DNA from: Bordetella parapertussis
GTDB lineage: Bacteria; Pseudomonadota; Gammaproteobacteria; Burkholderiales; Burkholderiaceae_C
NCBI GenBank assembly: GCA_945873925.1
Contig: CAMCES010000001.1
Span: 62,001 to 126,000, forward strand
DNA length: 64,000 nt
Reading direction: 5' to 3'
This document shows positions 1 through 8,176 of the stretch, one piece after another. A program made the position numbers and the translations under genes. Each line of letters begins with the position of its first letter. The first letter of the stretch is position 1. A model generated the notes under the pieces. The model was not told the DNA's origin. It was given only the letters and a program-made list of their open reading frames with translations, and searched no databases.

Positions 1-1
1 T

Positions 2-631
2 GGTGTGCTCAAAGCCAGAGACACTTATGAAATCATGCGGGCTGAGGATGTGGGTTGGACTGCCAACAAAATTGTGTTGGGCAAGCTCAGTGGTCGAAAT
101 GCATTCAAGCAGCGGTTGCAGGACCTGGGTGTTGAACTGGGCAGTGAAGCCGAAATAAACGCTGCCTTTTCCCGCTTTAAGGAATTGGCTGATCGCAAGA
201 GTGATATTTTTGATGAAGACATACTGGCCTTGGTCAGTCAAGAGAGCATCTCTCAAGAAGGCGATGTGTTTGGCTTTGTCAAATTGTCTCAACACAGCGA
301 AACGGGTGAACGTCCTCATGCATCGATTGTGTTCACTCACCAAGGCAAGGAGGTTGCTTGTGACTCGGATGGCAATGGGCCTGTGGATGCATCGTTGAAA
401 GCCATTGAAAAGCATGTGCAAAGTGGGGCTGAGATGGTGCTTTACTCTGTCAATGCCATCAGTGGCTCTACTGAAAGCCAGGGCGAAGTCACGGTGCGCC
501 TTCAAAACAACGGGCGCATTGTCAACGGTGTGGGTTCCGACCCTGATATCGTGGTGGCCTCTGCCAAGGCCTATCTGAGTGCCTTGAACAAACTTCAAAG
601 CAAATCAGAGCGTGTTGCTGCCCAAGGATGA
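2..631 (+). CDS. leuA: 2-isopropylmalate synthase, C-terminal part (partial at window edge)
   Basis: LeuA condenses acetyl-CoA with 2-oxoisovalerate in the first committed step of leucine synthesis. The reading frame is open at the window's left edge, so only the last 209 residues are visible. They start inside the catalytic region (GVLKARDTYEIM) and continue through the conserved GKLSGRNAFKQRL segment. The rest is the C-terminal LeuA dimer domain that binds leucine for feedback inhibition. The GTG at 5 is internal, not a start. The stop TGA is at 629-631. Family identity is clear from these segments; the N-terminal TIM barrel lies outside the window. Confidence 0.93.
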   Translation, partial: GVLKARDTYEIMRAEDVGWTANKIVLGKLSGRNAFKQRLQDLGVELGSEAEINAAFSRFKELADRKSDIFDEDILALVSQESISQEGDVFGFVKLSQHSETGERPHASIVFTHQGKEVACDSDGNGPVDASLKAIEKHVQSGAEMVLYSVNAISGSTESQGEVTVRLQNNGRIVNGVGSDPDIVVASAKAYLSALNKLQSKSERVAAQG

Positions 632-654
632 ACTGCAGTTGATGTCAAAAGTAA

Positions 655-678
655 TTCTTTCTGTTACTTGAGAAAGAA
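655..678 (+). other. AT-rich 8-bp hairpin downstream of leuA
   Basis: TTCTTTCT (655-662) is the exact inverse of AGAAAGAA (671-678), separated by an 8-base loop. It lies 24 bases after the leuA stop. No T-run follows, so it is at best a weak or Rho-assisted 3' end structure. Confidence 0.3.
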
Positions 679-763
679 CATGCAAGTCTTTGATATTGCG
701 TAATTTTTTATTTAGGTATAAACTGAATTTGTCTGTCGTTAGACAACATCACCAGGACTGATT

Positions 764-1762
764 TTGAAAAGAATAAACACATTTTTGTTGGCGGCCATTT
801 TGTCTTTGGTTTTTTTAGCCCATGTTCCAGTGGCACAGGCCAAGACATCCAACGAGGTGGCCACTAAAAAAACAGCTGTCAAAGCAAAAAAAGCAAAATC
901 CAAATGGGTTGCCAAGCGCAATCATCAGGAAAAATCCTCCAGAGTTCGTCTCAAAGCATCAGCCAAACCTTCCTTCGGCCGATTGGCTGGTTTGCACCAA
1001 ATCAACGATGAACTGTCTTTGAAGTCGAGCGTAGCCTATGTCATTGACCAAGACACCAAGGAGGTGTTGTTCAGCAAAAACGATGATGCCGTTTTGCCTA
1101 TCGCCTCGATCACCAAGCTGATGACTGGCATAGTAATCCGTGAATCTAACTTGCCCATGGATGAGCCCATCACCATCACAGCCGCTGACATCGATACCGA
1201 AAAGGGAAGCAGATCACGCCTGCGGCCTGGCGTGACACTCACTCGGGGTGAGTTACTGCAACTGGCCCTGATGTCCAGTGAAAACAGAGCTGCCCACGCG
1301 CTGGGCCGCACCTACCCGCAAGGTTTGTCGGCTTTTGTTGCTCACATGAACTCCAAAGCTCAGCAAATGGGCATGTTCGACACCAGGTACGCAGAGCCAA
1401 CAGGTCTTTCAAGCCGCAATCAGTCTAGCGCCAAGGACTTGGCAACATTGGTAGCGCACGCAGCCAATGACTCTATGCTGAGCGAGTGGTCCACCTCGGT
1501 TGGCATGGATATTGAAGTTGGGCACAAAACATTGAAATTCAAAACCACCAACCGATTGGTTTCCAATCCCAATTGGGTGATTGATTTACAAAAAACAGGC
1601 TACATCAGTGAAGCAGGTCAATGTTTGGTCATGCAAGCCAAAATAGCCGGACGCAAATTGGTGATGGTCTTTTTGGACTCTGGCGGCAAATTGAGCCGAA
1701 CTGCTGATGCGGAACGCGTCAGACGCTGGGTAGAAGCGCGCCACCTTGCTGAGCATTCCTGA
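764..1762 (+). CDS. pbpG: D-alanyl-D-alanine endopeptidase (PBP7/DacA family)
   Basis: Periplasmic serine peptidase of the S11 family (PBP7/PbpG type) that cleaves D,D-crosslinks in peptidoglycan. Residues 1-26 form a signal peptide ending at AQA. A lysine-rich linker (about 29-64) follows, then the penicillin-binding domain. The three active-site motifs are present: SITK (Ser115, Lys118), SEN (Ser172-Asn174) and KTG near residue 278. The length of 332 residues is normal. The start is TTG at 764, chosen because it gives a complete signal peptide; no upstream ATG does so. The gene is monocistronic and ends in a strong terminator. A carboxypeptidase role cannot be excluded, but the short form without the C-terminal PBP5 domain favours the endopeptidase. 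Confidence 0.85.
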   Translation: MKRINTFLLAAILSLVFLAHVPVAQAKTSNEVATKKTAVKAKKAKSKWVAKRNHQEKSSRVRLKASAKPSFGRLAGLHQINDELSLKSSVAYVIDQDTKEVLFSKNDDAVLPIASITKLMTGIVIRESNLPMDEPITITAADIDTEKGSRSRLRPGVTLTRGELLQLALMSSENRAAHALGRTYPQGLSAFVAHMNSKAQQMGMFDTRYAEPTGLSSRNQSSAKDLATLVAHAANDSMLSEWSTSVGMDIEVGHKTLKFKTTNRLVSNPNWVIDLQKTGYISEAGQCLVMQAKIAGRKLVMVFLDSGGKLSRTADAERVRRWVEARHLAEHS

Positions 1763-1782
1763 TAAAACGACATCTCCAAAGA

Positions 1783-1808
1783 AAAGGACCACAAGCAGGT
1801 CCTTTTTT
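1783..1808 (+). terminator. Bidirectional Rho-independent terminator between pbpG and iclR-type gene
   Basis: AAAGGACC (1783-1790) pairs with GGTCCTTT (1798-1805) across a 7-base loop and is followed by T residues. On the minus strand the same stem is followed by TTTTC. It separates two convergent genes and touches the stop codon of the minus-strand gene. Confidence 0.85.
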
Positions 1809-2596
1809 CATGGGTGATTCAAATAGCCCAAGGATTCAGAAATGTATTTTGCAGTGGCTTGCAACTTGAGCAACCAACTTTCATCTAATCGATCAGTTGG
1901 GGCTGATATAGACAGGCCAGCGACCAATTTAGCTTGATCGTCATAAATACCAGCAGCCATGCATCGCACGCCCAATTCAAGCTCTTCGTTGTCCCTCGCC
2001 ACACCATATTGACGAGCCTTTGCCAATTCTTTTTCCAATACGGGTAATTGGGTGATGCTGTTTTTGGTGTGCCCGCTGAGACCTGTTTTGGTGGCATAAG
2101 CACGAACACGGTTGGCATCATCCGCAGCCAAAAATAATTTGCCCACCGAGGTCAGGTGCAATGGCGCTCGGCCGCCTATGGCCCTGACGACTTGCATGCC
2201 CGATCGCTCGCTGTATGCCCGCTCGATATAGACGATCTCGTCGCCTTGACGAACGCTCAAATTCACGGGCTGCTGTGTCAGTTGATGCAGATCTCGCATG
2301 GGCGTGAGCGCGGCATCTCGAACATTGAGTCGGCCTTTGACAAAGTTGCCCAACTCCAGCAATCGCATTCCCAAGCGGTAATTGCCAGCTTCGGGTCGGT
2401 CGACATAACGACCAGACACCAAGTCGTTCAAGATTCGGTGAGCAGTGGAGGGGTGCAGGCCTGTTTTTTCACTGATCTCTTTGAGGGAGCTGAGCCCTTC
2501 TTTGGCTGCTAGCACGTCTATCAGGGCAAACATGCGCTCAAGCACTTGGATGGTTGGTTGGGTAGTCACTGCCTCATCTGTTTTACGCATGCGCAT
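1808..2596 (-). CDS. IclR family transcriptional regulator
   Basis: DNA-binding regulator of the IclR family. Residues about 15-75 form the winged helix-turn-helix (LSSLKEISEKTGLHPSTAHR), and about 90-255 form the GAF-like effector domain. At 262 residues it is typical. The gene sits 18 bases downstream of bpt on the same strand, so aat-bpt-iclR may be one transcript. The short gap is AT-rich (TATAAAAT next to the ATG), which could also carry a local promoter. The start may be the ATG at 2596 or the in-frame ATG at 2590. Effector and targets cannot be read from sequence; the neighbours point to no catabolic operon. Confidence 0.85.
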   Translation of the reverse strand: MRMRKTDEAVTTQPTIQVLERMFALIDVLAAKEGLSSLKEISEKTGLHPSTAHRILNDLVSGRYVDRPEAGNYRLGMRLLELGNFVKGRLNVRDAALTPMRDLHQLTQQPVNLSVRQGDEIVYIERAYSERSGMQVVRAIGGRAPLHLTSVGKLFLAADDANRVRAYATKTGLSGHTKNSITQLPVLEKELAKARQYGVARDNEELELGVRCMAAGIYDDQAKLVAGLSISAPTDRLDESWLLKLQATAKYISESLGYLNHP

Positions 2597-2614
2597 ATTT
2601 TATATGATGAAATC

Positions 2615-3349
2615 TTAAGCTGGGGTCCAGAGACCATCAACCAATAATTCGTGTGGTCCAAATTGCGCCTTGTAATTCATCTTTGGACTTTCTGAAATCC
2701 AATAACCCAAATAGACATAGGGCAGTCCAAGGGCTTTTGCTTGCGCAATTTGCCACAAAACGCAGTAGGTACCCAGACCAGGCAAATAGTCCGGGTCAAA
2801 GAATGTGTAGACAGCGGAAATACCATCATTGAGAACATCCAGTATGGAGACCATTGCCAGCGCGCCTTTTTCTTGGATGTCGGGTTTCACGGAAAACTCA
2901 ACCAATCGTGAATTGACCCGGCTTTGCAGTAAAAACTGAGTGTATTGATCAGTACTGTCTTGATCCATGCCCCCGCCTGCATGGCGACCATTTTGGTAGT
3001 TCAAATACAAATCATAGTGTTCTTGCACAAACTCGAGTTGTGTGATTCTTGCATCCAAGGCGTGATGTGTTTTCCAAGCTCTTTTTTGGCTACGGCTTGG
3101 CGTGAAATCGTTCACATTGATACGCAAGGGAACGCATGACCTGCATCCATCGCAATAAGGCCTGTAGGTAAACATACCACTGCGCCTGAACCCTTTGGAG
3201 ACAAGCTCTGAATAGGTGTCGTTGTGTATCAGATGGCTGGGCGTGGCAACCTGTGAGCGAGCTTGCAAGCCTTCCAGATAGCTGCAAGGGTAGGGCGCAG
3301 TGGCATAAAACTGCAAAGATTGAAGGGGTAGGTCTTTGAGGTGTGTCAA
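2615..3349 (-). CDS. bpt: Aspartate/glutamate leucyltransferase (Bpt/ATE family)
   Basis: Bpt transfers leucine from leucyl-tRNA to proteins with N-terminal Asp or Glu, marking them for ClpAP through ClpS. The 244-residue protein carries the ATE N-terminal cysteine cluster (Cys66, Cys69 and Cys72 in YCDGCRSCVPLR) and the conserved GGMDQDS and YLGYWI segments of the C-terminal GNAT-like domain. It overlaps the end of aat by 4 bases, so the two N-degron transferases are translationally coupled. Arginyl transfer is the eukaryotic activity of the same family; bacterial members of this size are the Bpt type. Confidence 0.93.
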   Translation of the reverse strand: MTHLKDLPLQSLQFYATAPYPCSYLEGLQARSQVATPSHLIHNDTYSELVSKGFRRSGMFTYRPYCDGCRSCVPLRINVNDFTPSRSQKRAWKTHHALDARITQLEFVQEHYDLYLNYQNGRHAGGGMDQDSTDQYTQFLLQSRVNSRLVEFSVKPDIQEKGALAMVSILDVLNDGISAVYTFFDPDYLPGLGTYCVLWQIAQAKALGLPYVYLGYWISESPKMNYKAQFGPHELLVDGLWTPA

Positions 3350-4110
3350 GTGGAGGTTTGAGCAAAAGACAGTTCTTGCCAGTATAAATCCTCGAATTTC
3401 CAGTTCATGGGCAATTCCTGTTTGGCATGGTTGACATGTTCTATGAATACTCGCCGTGGCATTTCTTTGGCCCCCAAGCTGGCGAGGTGCTGGGTTTTTT
3501 GCTGACAGTCAATCAAACTGACGTTTTGTGCCTTGCACAGGCACACCAAGGCTGCGAGTGCAATCTTGGAGGCGTTGGATTGCAGTGCAAACATCGATTC
3601 ACCGAAAACCGCTTTCCCGATTGCAACGCAATAAAGACCACCTGCCAGTTCCCCATCTATCCAGGTCTCTACGCTGTGAGCAAATCCAGCCTGATGCAGG
3701 CTGACATAGGCTTGGATCATGTCGTTCCCAATCCAAGTGCCGGTCTGCCCATTGCGGTCTATGGTCGCGCAGTGCGCAATCACAGATTCAAAGTCATGGT
3801 CTACGCGTATTTCCAAGTCTGAGGCGCGCAACAAATATTGCAGGGTTTTTTTAAGCGATCTGTGGAGTCGAAAGTCACCGACATGCAGGGTCATTCTCGG
3901 GTCAGTGCTCCACCACATGATCGGCTGGCCATCGCTGTACCATGGAAAAGATGCCTGTCCATAGGCTTGCAACAATCGCTGTACCGACAACCCCCCACCC
4001 AGTGCCAGCAAGCCCGGAGCCGGGGTGGAGGCTCCCCATGCGGTATCGGCTGGAGGCAGGGGGTCTTCTGCCTTGAGATACCAGATCGGGTGTTTATCAG
4101 ACTGCATCAC
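3346..4110 (-). CDS. aat: Leucyl/phenylalanyl-tRNA--protein transferase
   Basis: Aat adds Leu or Phe from aminoacyl-tRNA to proteins with N-terminal Arg or Lys, giving type 2 bacterial N-degrons. Hallmarks are the LLALGG...YGQASFPWYS segment near residues 34-59, IMWWSTDPRM (about 64-73), and GGLYCVAIGKAVFGESMF (about 156-173). At 254 residues it is normal. It is the first gene of the aat-bpt pair, with a 42-base divergent gap to the crotonase gene on the plus strand that must contain both promoters. With bpt it covers both classes of secondary destabilising residues. Confidence 0.95.
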   Translation of the reverse strand: MMQSDKHPIWYLKAEDPLPPADTAWGASTPAPGLLALGGGLSVQRLLQAYGQASFPWYSDGQPIMWWSTDPRMTLHVGDFRLHRSLKKTLQYLLRASDLEIRVDHDFESVIAHCATIDRNGQTGTWIGNDMIQAYVSLHQAGFAHSVETWIDGELAGGLYCVAIGKAVFGESMFALQSNASKIALAALVCLCKAQNVSLIDCQQKTQHLASLGAKEMPRRVFIEHVNHAKQELPMNWKFEDLYWQELSFAQTST

Positions 4111-4152
4111 AATCCAGGTTTGAAGTCACCAATAAACTGAGGAAGATACACC

Positions 4153-4935
4153 ATGAATACCACCAAAGAACACCTCGTGATTCAAGAAGGGCCGGCTGAA
4201 GGCGTCATTCGATTGGTGATGAACCGTCCAGAAAGTTTCAATGCGCTTTCATCCGATATGCTCACGGCCCTGGACCGTTCGCTCACACAGGCATCCGAAA
4301 CAGTCGGGTGCAAGGTCATTATCCTTGCCGCCCTGGGTAAAGCCTATTGTGCAGGCCATGACCTGCGTGAAATGAGGGCGAATCCCGAAAAAGCTTTTTA
4401 CCAACAGCTCTTCGATCAATGCTCCAAGATGATGCTCAAGCTACAAACCTTGAAGCAACCCGTCGTCGCGCAAGTACAAGGGCTGGCAACCGCAGCCGGT
4501 TGTCAATTGGTCAGCATGTGTGACCTTGCGGTTGCTGCTGACAGCGCCAAATTTGCTGTCTCTGGTATTAACTATGGTTTGTTTTGTTCAACCCCCAGCG
4601 TTGGCTTGAGTCGCAACATGCCAAGAAAGCAAGCCATGGAGATGCTCTTGACCGGCGAGTTCATTGACGCATCAACTGCTGTAGACAGAGGGCTGATTAA
4701 TTACGCTGTCGCAGATGCAGAGCTCAACCATGCCGTATTGAAACTTTGCAGCAAGATCACTGCCAAGCCCGAAGCTGCGCTTCAGATGGGAAAAGCTTTG
4801 TTTTACAACCAGCTTGAAATGGGCATACAGGCGGCCTATCAATTGGCCGGTCAAACCATGGCTTGCAACATGATGGAGGTAACTGCTCAGGAAGGCTTTC
4901 AGGCATTCATTGAAAAGCGACAGCCTGACTGGTGA
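4153..4935 (+). CDS. Enoyl-CoA hydratase/isomerase family protein, ECHDC3-like, lacking both catalytic Glu
   Basis: Crotonase-fold protein of 260 residues with the CoA-binding NRPESFNALS and the oxyanion segments AYCAGHDLREM and GLATAAGCQLVSMCDLA. The two Glu residues that act in enoyl-CoA hydration in the rat enzyme (144 and 164) align here with Gln118 and about Gly138, so ordinary hydratase chemistry is unlikely. The FCSTPSVGLSRN segment and the KQAMEMLLTGEFID stretch resemble the ECHDC3 subfamily, whose reaction is not settled. The start ATG at 4153 follows GAGGAAG. It is probably monocistronic: the next gene is convergent. Substrate unknown. Confidence 0.8.
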   Translation: MNTTKEHLVIQEGPAEGVIRLVMNRPESFNALSSDMLTALDRSLTQASETVGCKVIILAALGKAYCAGHDLREMRANPEKAFYQQLFDQCSKMMLKLQTLKQPVVAQVQGLATAAGCQLVSMCDLAVAADSAKFAVSGINYGLFCSTPSVGLSRNMPRKQAMEMLLTGEFIDASTAVDRGLINYAVADAELNHAVLKLCSKITAKPEAALQMGKALFYNQLEMGIQAAYQLAGQTMACNMMEVTAQEGFQAFIEKRQPDW

Positions 4936-4947
4936 ATCTGCAGGAGC

Positions 4948-5298
4948 TTACTTTGGGCTTTCAAAAAAAACAGCATTTGAGTAATTGCTGAATTCAAAAT
5001 ACACCTTGGACTCGTCAGGATCTACTTGCATATTCAAGTTGCTGTCCAAGTAGCCATAGCCATAGCGGTAATCGCGGGCCTGTCCATCGTCAGTACCCAA
5101 GGCTGTGCTCAATTTATCGATCTTTAAAAAGCGTCTGACGAGTTTGTCGCCTGCATATATTTCGAGGACACCGTCTGTTCCGGTCCAGTTTTGAATGCCT
5201 CGCCCAATTTTGTTTTGTTGTTCTTGCGTGCAAGCAGCGAGCAAACCCAACAGCAAAAGGGCTGAGGCAACCCGCAAAAAGAAATTGGATTTGTTCAT
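4948..5298 (-). CDS. Small predicted lipoprotein of unknown function
   Basis: A 116-residue protein with a lipoprotein signal peptide: positive start (MNKSNFFLR), hydrophobic run at about 10-21 and lipobox LLAAC with Cys23. The mature part is short and polar, with a Tyr/Gly-rich stretch (DYRYGYGYLD) and an Asp-rich region near the C-terminus. It has no motif that I recognise. It lies 32 bases downstream of the HIT gene on the same strand and may be cotranscribed with it. An envelope location is inferred from the lipobox only. Confidence 0.6.
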   Translation of the reverse strand: MNKSNFFLRVASALLLLGLLAACTQEQQNKIGRGIQNWTGTDGVLEIYAGDKLVRRFLKIDKLSTALGTDDGQARDYRYGYGYLDSNLNMQVDPDESKVYFEFSNYSNAVFFESPK

Positions 5299-5330
5299 AA
5301 GGTGATGGACGATTGAGGGGGTAGGTAGAT

Positions 5331-5744
5331 TCAGGTGGGCTCAGATGGGGTGGTTTTGGCATTCCAAAAAACAGCTTTATCAGGGAAAATCCAACGGATC
5401 CCACCACGAGGTTCAGGCACGTCCCCTTTGAAACGGGGAATCAGATGCATGTTGATGTGTCCCACGGTTTGCCCTGCAGCAAATCCCTCGTTGATCCCTA
5501 TGTTGAATCCATTTGGACTCAATTCATCTTTCAATTTGTCACAGACACGCAACATGAGTATGTTCATGTCATCGCGCTCTTGATTGGTCAAGTCAAAGTA
5601 GGACTCCACATGACGTCGTGGAATGATCAAGGTGTGGCCTGCAGACACGGGAAACACATCTTTGAATGCGATGGAGAGGGCAGTTTGGTCAAAGATGCGT
5701 GCTTCGGATAGATTGCAATAGGTGCATGTGTTTGGTTTGTCCAT
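5331..5744 (-). CDS. HIT family protein with Asn in place of the nucleophilic His
   Basis: Histidine-triad nucleotide-binding fold, 137 residues. A CxxC pair (CTYC, Cys7/Cys10) begins the domain, as in some bacterial HIT proteins. The triad loop reads GQTVGHINMHLIPR: His96 and His100 are present, but the middle residue, which forms the covalent nucleotidyl intermediate in active HIT hydrolases, is Asn98 (codon AAC on the minus strand). A PRGGIRWIFP tail follows. Either the protein has lost hydrolase activity and acts as a nucleotide sensor or binder, or it is a family variant. It is divergent from gloA with a 92-base gap. Confidence 0.82.
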   Translation of the reverse strand: MDKPNTCTYCNLSEARIFDQTALSIAFKDVFPVSAGHTLIIPRRHVESYFDLTNQERDDMNILMLRVCDKLKDELSPNGFNIGINEGFAAGQTVGHINMHLIPRFKGDVPEPRGGIRWIFPDKAVFWNAKTTPSEPT

Positions 5745-5836
5745 GGGAAATTATGCTTCAAGTTGACTTATCCAAGCAAGACTGGCCGGATTACCGTGCT
5801 GAGTTAAAGTTTGGGTTGACTCTGGGGCTCTTAACA

Positions 5837-6256
5837 ATGAAATATTTGCACACGATGGTCAGGGTGTCGGATCTTGACCTCTCTCTTAGGTTCTACCGAG
5901 ATGCCTTGGGCTTGGAGGTTTTGCGCACCAAGGAAGTGCCTGCAGGGCGTTTCACACTTGTTTTTTTGGCCGCTCCGGGGGACAGCTCAGCGCAGATCGA
6001 GTTGACGCACAACTGGGATCCTGAAGTCTTGGATGGAGGGCGCAATTTTGGTCATTTGGCCTATGCCGTGGAAAACATTTATGAAACATGCAAACGCTTG
6101 CAATCCCATGGTGTCAATATATTGCGACCCCCTCGTGATGGGTATATGGCTTTTGTTCGTTCGCCAGACGAAATCTCAGTGGAAATTCTTCAAATGGGTC
6201 AAGCCTTGCCACCTTGCGAACCATGGCTGAGTATGCCCAATCTCGGGCGTTGGTGA
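5837..6256 (+). CDS. gloA: Lactoylglutathione lyase (glyoxalase I)
   Basis: GloA isomerises the glutathione hemithioacetal of methylglyoxal to S-lactoylglutathione. Starting at ATG 5837 (MKYLHTMVRV) gives 139 residues in line with the family; the open frame upstream has no homology and overlaps the divergent HIT gene. The metal ligands of the Ni/Co-type enzyme can be placed at His5, Glu55, His73 and Glu116 in one VOC chain that dimerises. uvrC begins 6 bases after the stop, so the two are probably cotranscribed. Confidence 0.92.
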   Translation: MKYLHTMVRVSDLDLSLRFYRDALGLEVLRTKEVPAGRFTLVFLAAPGDSSAQIELTHNWDPEVLDGGRNFGHLAYAVENIYETCKRLQSHGVNILRPPRDGYMAFVRSPDEISVEILQMGQALPPCEPWLSMPNLGRW

Positions 6257-6262
6257 GCACAA

Positions 6263-8176
6263 TTGACAGCCACATATCCAGACGAACCGACAGCTTCAAG
6301 GACCAAGGTTTTTGATGACGATCTGTTGGCTCAGATTGCATCGCTTCCAGCACTGCCGGGTGTTTACCGTTATTTTGATGCTCAAGGGCAAGTGCTTTAT
6401 GTGGGAAAGGCCAATCACCTCAAAAAACGGGTCAGCAGCTATTTCAAAAAAAACCACGAGGGTTCACGCATTGGTCACATGGTGGCCAAAATTGCTCGTC
6501 TGTCGACCACAGTAGTGAGGTCAGAGGCCGAAGCCCTGCTCCTTGAAAACAACCTGATCAAATCGCTCAAGCCAAAGTACAACATCTTGTTCAGGGATGA
6601 CAAAAGCTATCCCTATTTGAAAATCACCCGGGTTTTACCAAGTGAATCAGCATCTGGCTCCTTTCCCTCGCCAAAAAGTGTCTCCAGAATGGTTTATTAC
6701 CGCGGTGCAGTTGATAAAACCCATGATTATTTCGGCCCGTATCCCAGTGTTTGGGCGGTCAGAGAAGCGATTCAATTGATGCAAAAGGTTTTCCGATTAA
6801 GAACGTGCGAAGACACAGTTTTTAAAAACCGTATGCGACCATGTTTGCTGCATCAAATCAAGCGTTGTTCTGCTCCCTGTGTTGGCTTGATCACCACCGA
6901 GGATTACCAACGTGATGTTGCCAATGCATTTGACTTGCTCCATGGCCGCACACAAACTGTCATGCAATCACTTGAACTTCGAATGCTGCATCACTCAGAT
7001 CGTTTGGAATTTGAACAAGCTGCAGACATTCGCAATCAAATTTCTGCGCTGTCGAAAGTGTTGCATCAGCAATCGGTAGAGACATCCGACGACAGAGATG
7101 TCGACATATTGGCGTCAGTGGTGATGGGCGGCAAAGCCTGCGTGAATTTGGCCATGGTGCGTGGTGGTCGGCATTTGGGCGACAGCCCTTATTTCCCAAC
7201 GCATGTTGAAAATGCCGAACCGCAGGAAGTACTGGATGCATTCATAAGTCAACACTATCTAGAGGTCTCTGCTCCTCCAACCCTGATCACCAGTCATGGG
7301 GTTGACAAGGAATTGATACGTGCCTTGAGTGATCAAATTGGACTGAAATTGCGTGTCATCCATCAGCCGAGAGACCAACGCAAAGCTTGGCTTGAAATGG
7401 CTTTGCAAAATGCCCAATTGAAATTGAATCGATTGTTGGCTGAAGAGGGCTCTCAGCAAGCCAGGACCAGGGCCTTGGTTGATGCGCTTGATTGGGCCAT
7501 AGATGACATTGACGCGTTTCGCATAGAGTGTTTTGATGTTTCTCACACGGCAGGTGAAGCCACGCAGGCATCGTGCGTTGTGTACCACCACCATCAACTT
7601 CAGCCTTCAGAGTTCAGGCGTTACAACATTGATGGCATCACCGGCGGTGATGACTATGCAGCGATGCAACAGGTGTTGATGCGACGTTACAGCAAGTTGG
7701 CAGAGGCAGTTCGTTTGGGTGAAGCCAAATTCCCCGATTTGGTCTTGATAGACGGGGGCAAGGGCCAGATAAGTATTGCCAGAGAGGTATTCCATTCCCT
7801 TGATTTGGATTTGACACGTTTGGTTGGGGTTGAAAAAGGCGCGGGTCGCAAGGTCGGCTTGGAGGAGTTGGTGTTTGCGGATGACCGCCCCAAACTCAGT
7901 CTGGCTAAAGACTCAGCAGCGCTCATGCTGGTGGCCCAAATTCGAGATGAAGCACATCGATTTGCAATCACTGGTATGCGTGCCAAAAGAGCAAAGGTCC
8001 GCACCGGATCGAGCAGCTTAGAGGACATACCGGGAGTAGGGCCCAAACGGCGCGCCAAACTGCTCAAGCGATTCGGCGGCGCGCGAGGCGTGTCTGATGC
8101 CAGTATTCAAGATCTGATGACTGTGGATGGCATCTCGGCTGAATTGGCGCAAGTGATTTATTTGGCTTTAAGGTGA
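6263..8176 (+). CDS. uvrC: Excinuclease ABC subunit C
   Basis: UvrC makes both incisions in nucleotide excision repair with UvrA and UvrB. Domains in order: GIY-YIG nuclease (about 28-110, LPGVYRYF...VLYVGK), Cys-containing linker, UVR motif that contacts UvrB (about 240-265, EFEQAADIRNQI), RNase H-like C-terminal nuclease (about 400-560) and a helix-hairpin-helix pair (EDIPGVGPKRRAKLL onward). At 637 residues it is full length. The start is TTG at 6263, six bases after gloA; no ATG lies in frame before the nuclease domain. The 3' end overlaps the convergent serB by 9 bases. Confidence 0.96.
   Translation: MTATYPDEPTASRTKVFDDDLLAQIASLPALPGVYRYFDAQGQVLYVGKANHLKKRVSSYFKKNHEGSRIGHMVAKIARLSTTVVRSEAEALLLENNLIKSLKPKYNILFRDDKSYPYLKITRVLPSESASGSFPSPKSVSRMVYYRGAVDKTHDYFGPYPSVWAVREAIQLMQKVFRLRTCEDTVFKNRMRPCLLHQIKRCSAPCVGLITTEDYQRDVANAFDLLHGRTQTVMQSLELRMLHHSDRLEFEQAADIRNQISALSKVLHQQSVETSDDRDVDILASVVMGGKACVNLAMVRGGRHLGDSPYFPTHVENAEPQEVLDAFISQHYLEVSAPPTLITSHGVDKELIRALSDQIGLKLRVIHQPRDQRKAWLEMALQNAQLKLNRLLAEEGSQQARTRALVDALDWAIDDIDAFRIECFDVSHTAGEATQASCVVYHHHQLQPSEFRRYNIDGITGGDDYAAMQQVLMRRYSKLAEAVRLGEAKFPDLVLIDGGKGQISIAREVFHSLDLDLTRLVGVEKGAGRKVGLEELVFADDRPKLSLAKDSAALMLVAQIRDEAHRFAITGMRAKRAKVRTGSSSLEDIPGVGPKRRAKLLKRFGGARGVSDASIQDLMTVDGISAELAQVIYLALR

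Noticed and set aside
5666..5836. N-terminal extension of gloA
   Set aside because: It overlaps the divergent HIT gene and its promoter; glyoxalase homology begins at ATG 5837, where His5 is a metal ligand.
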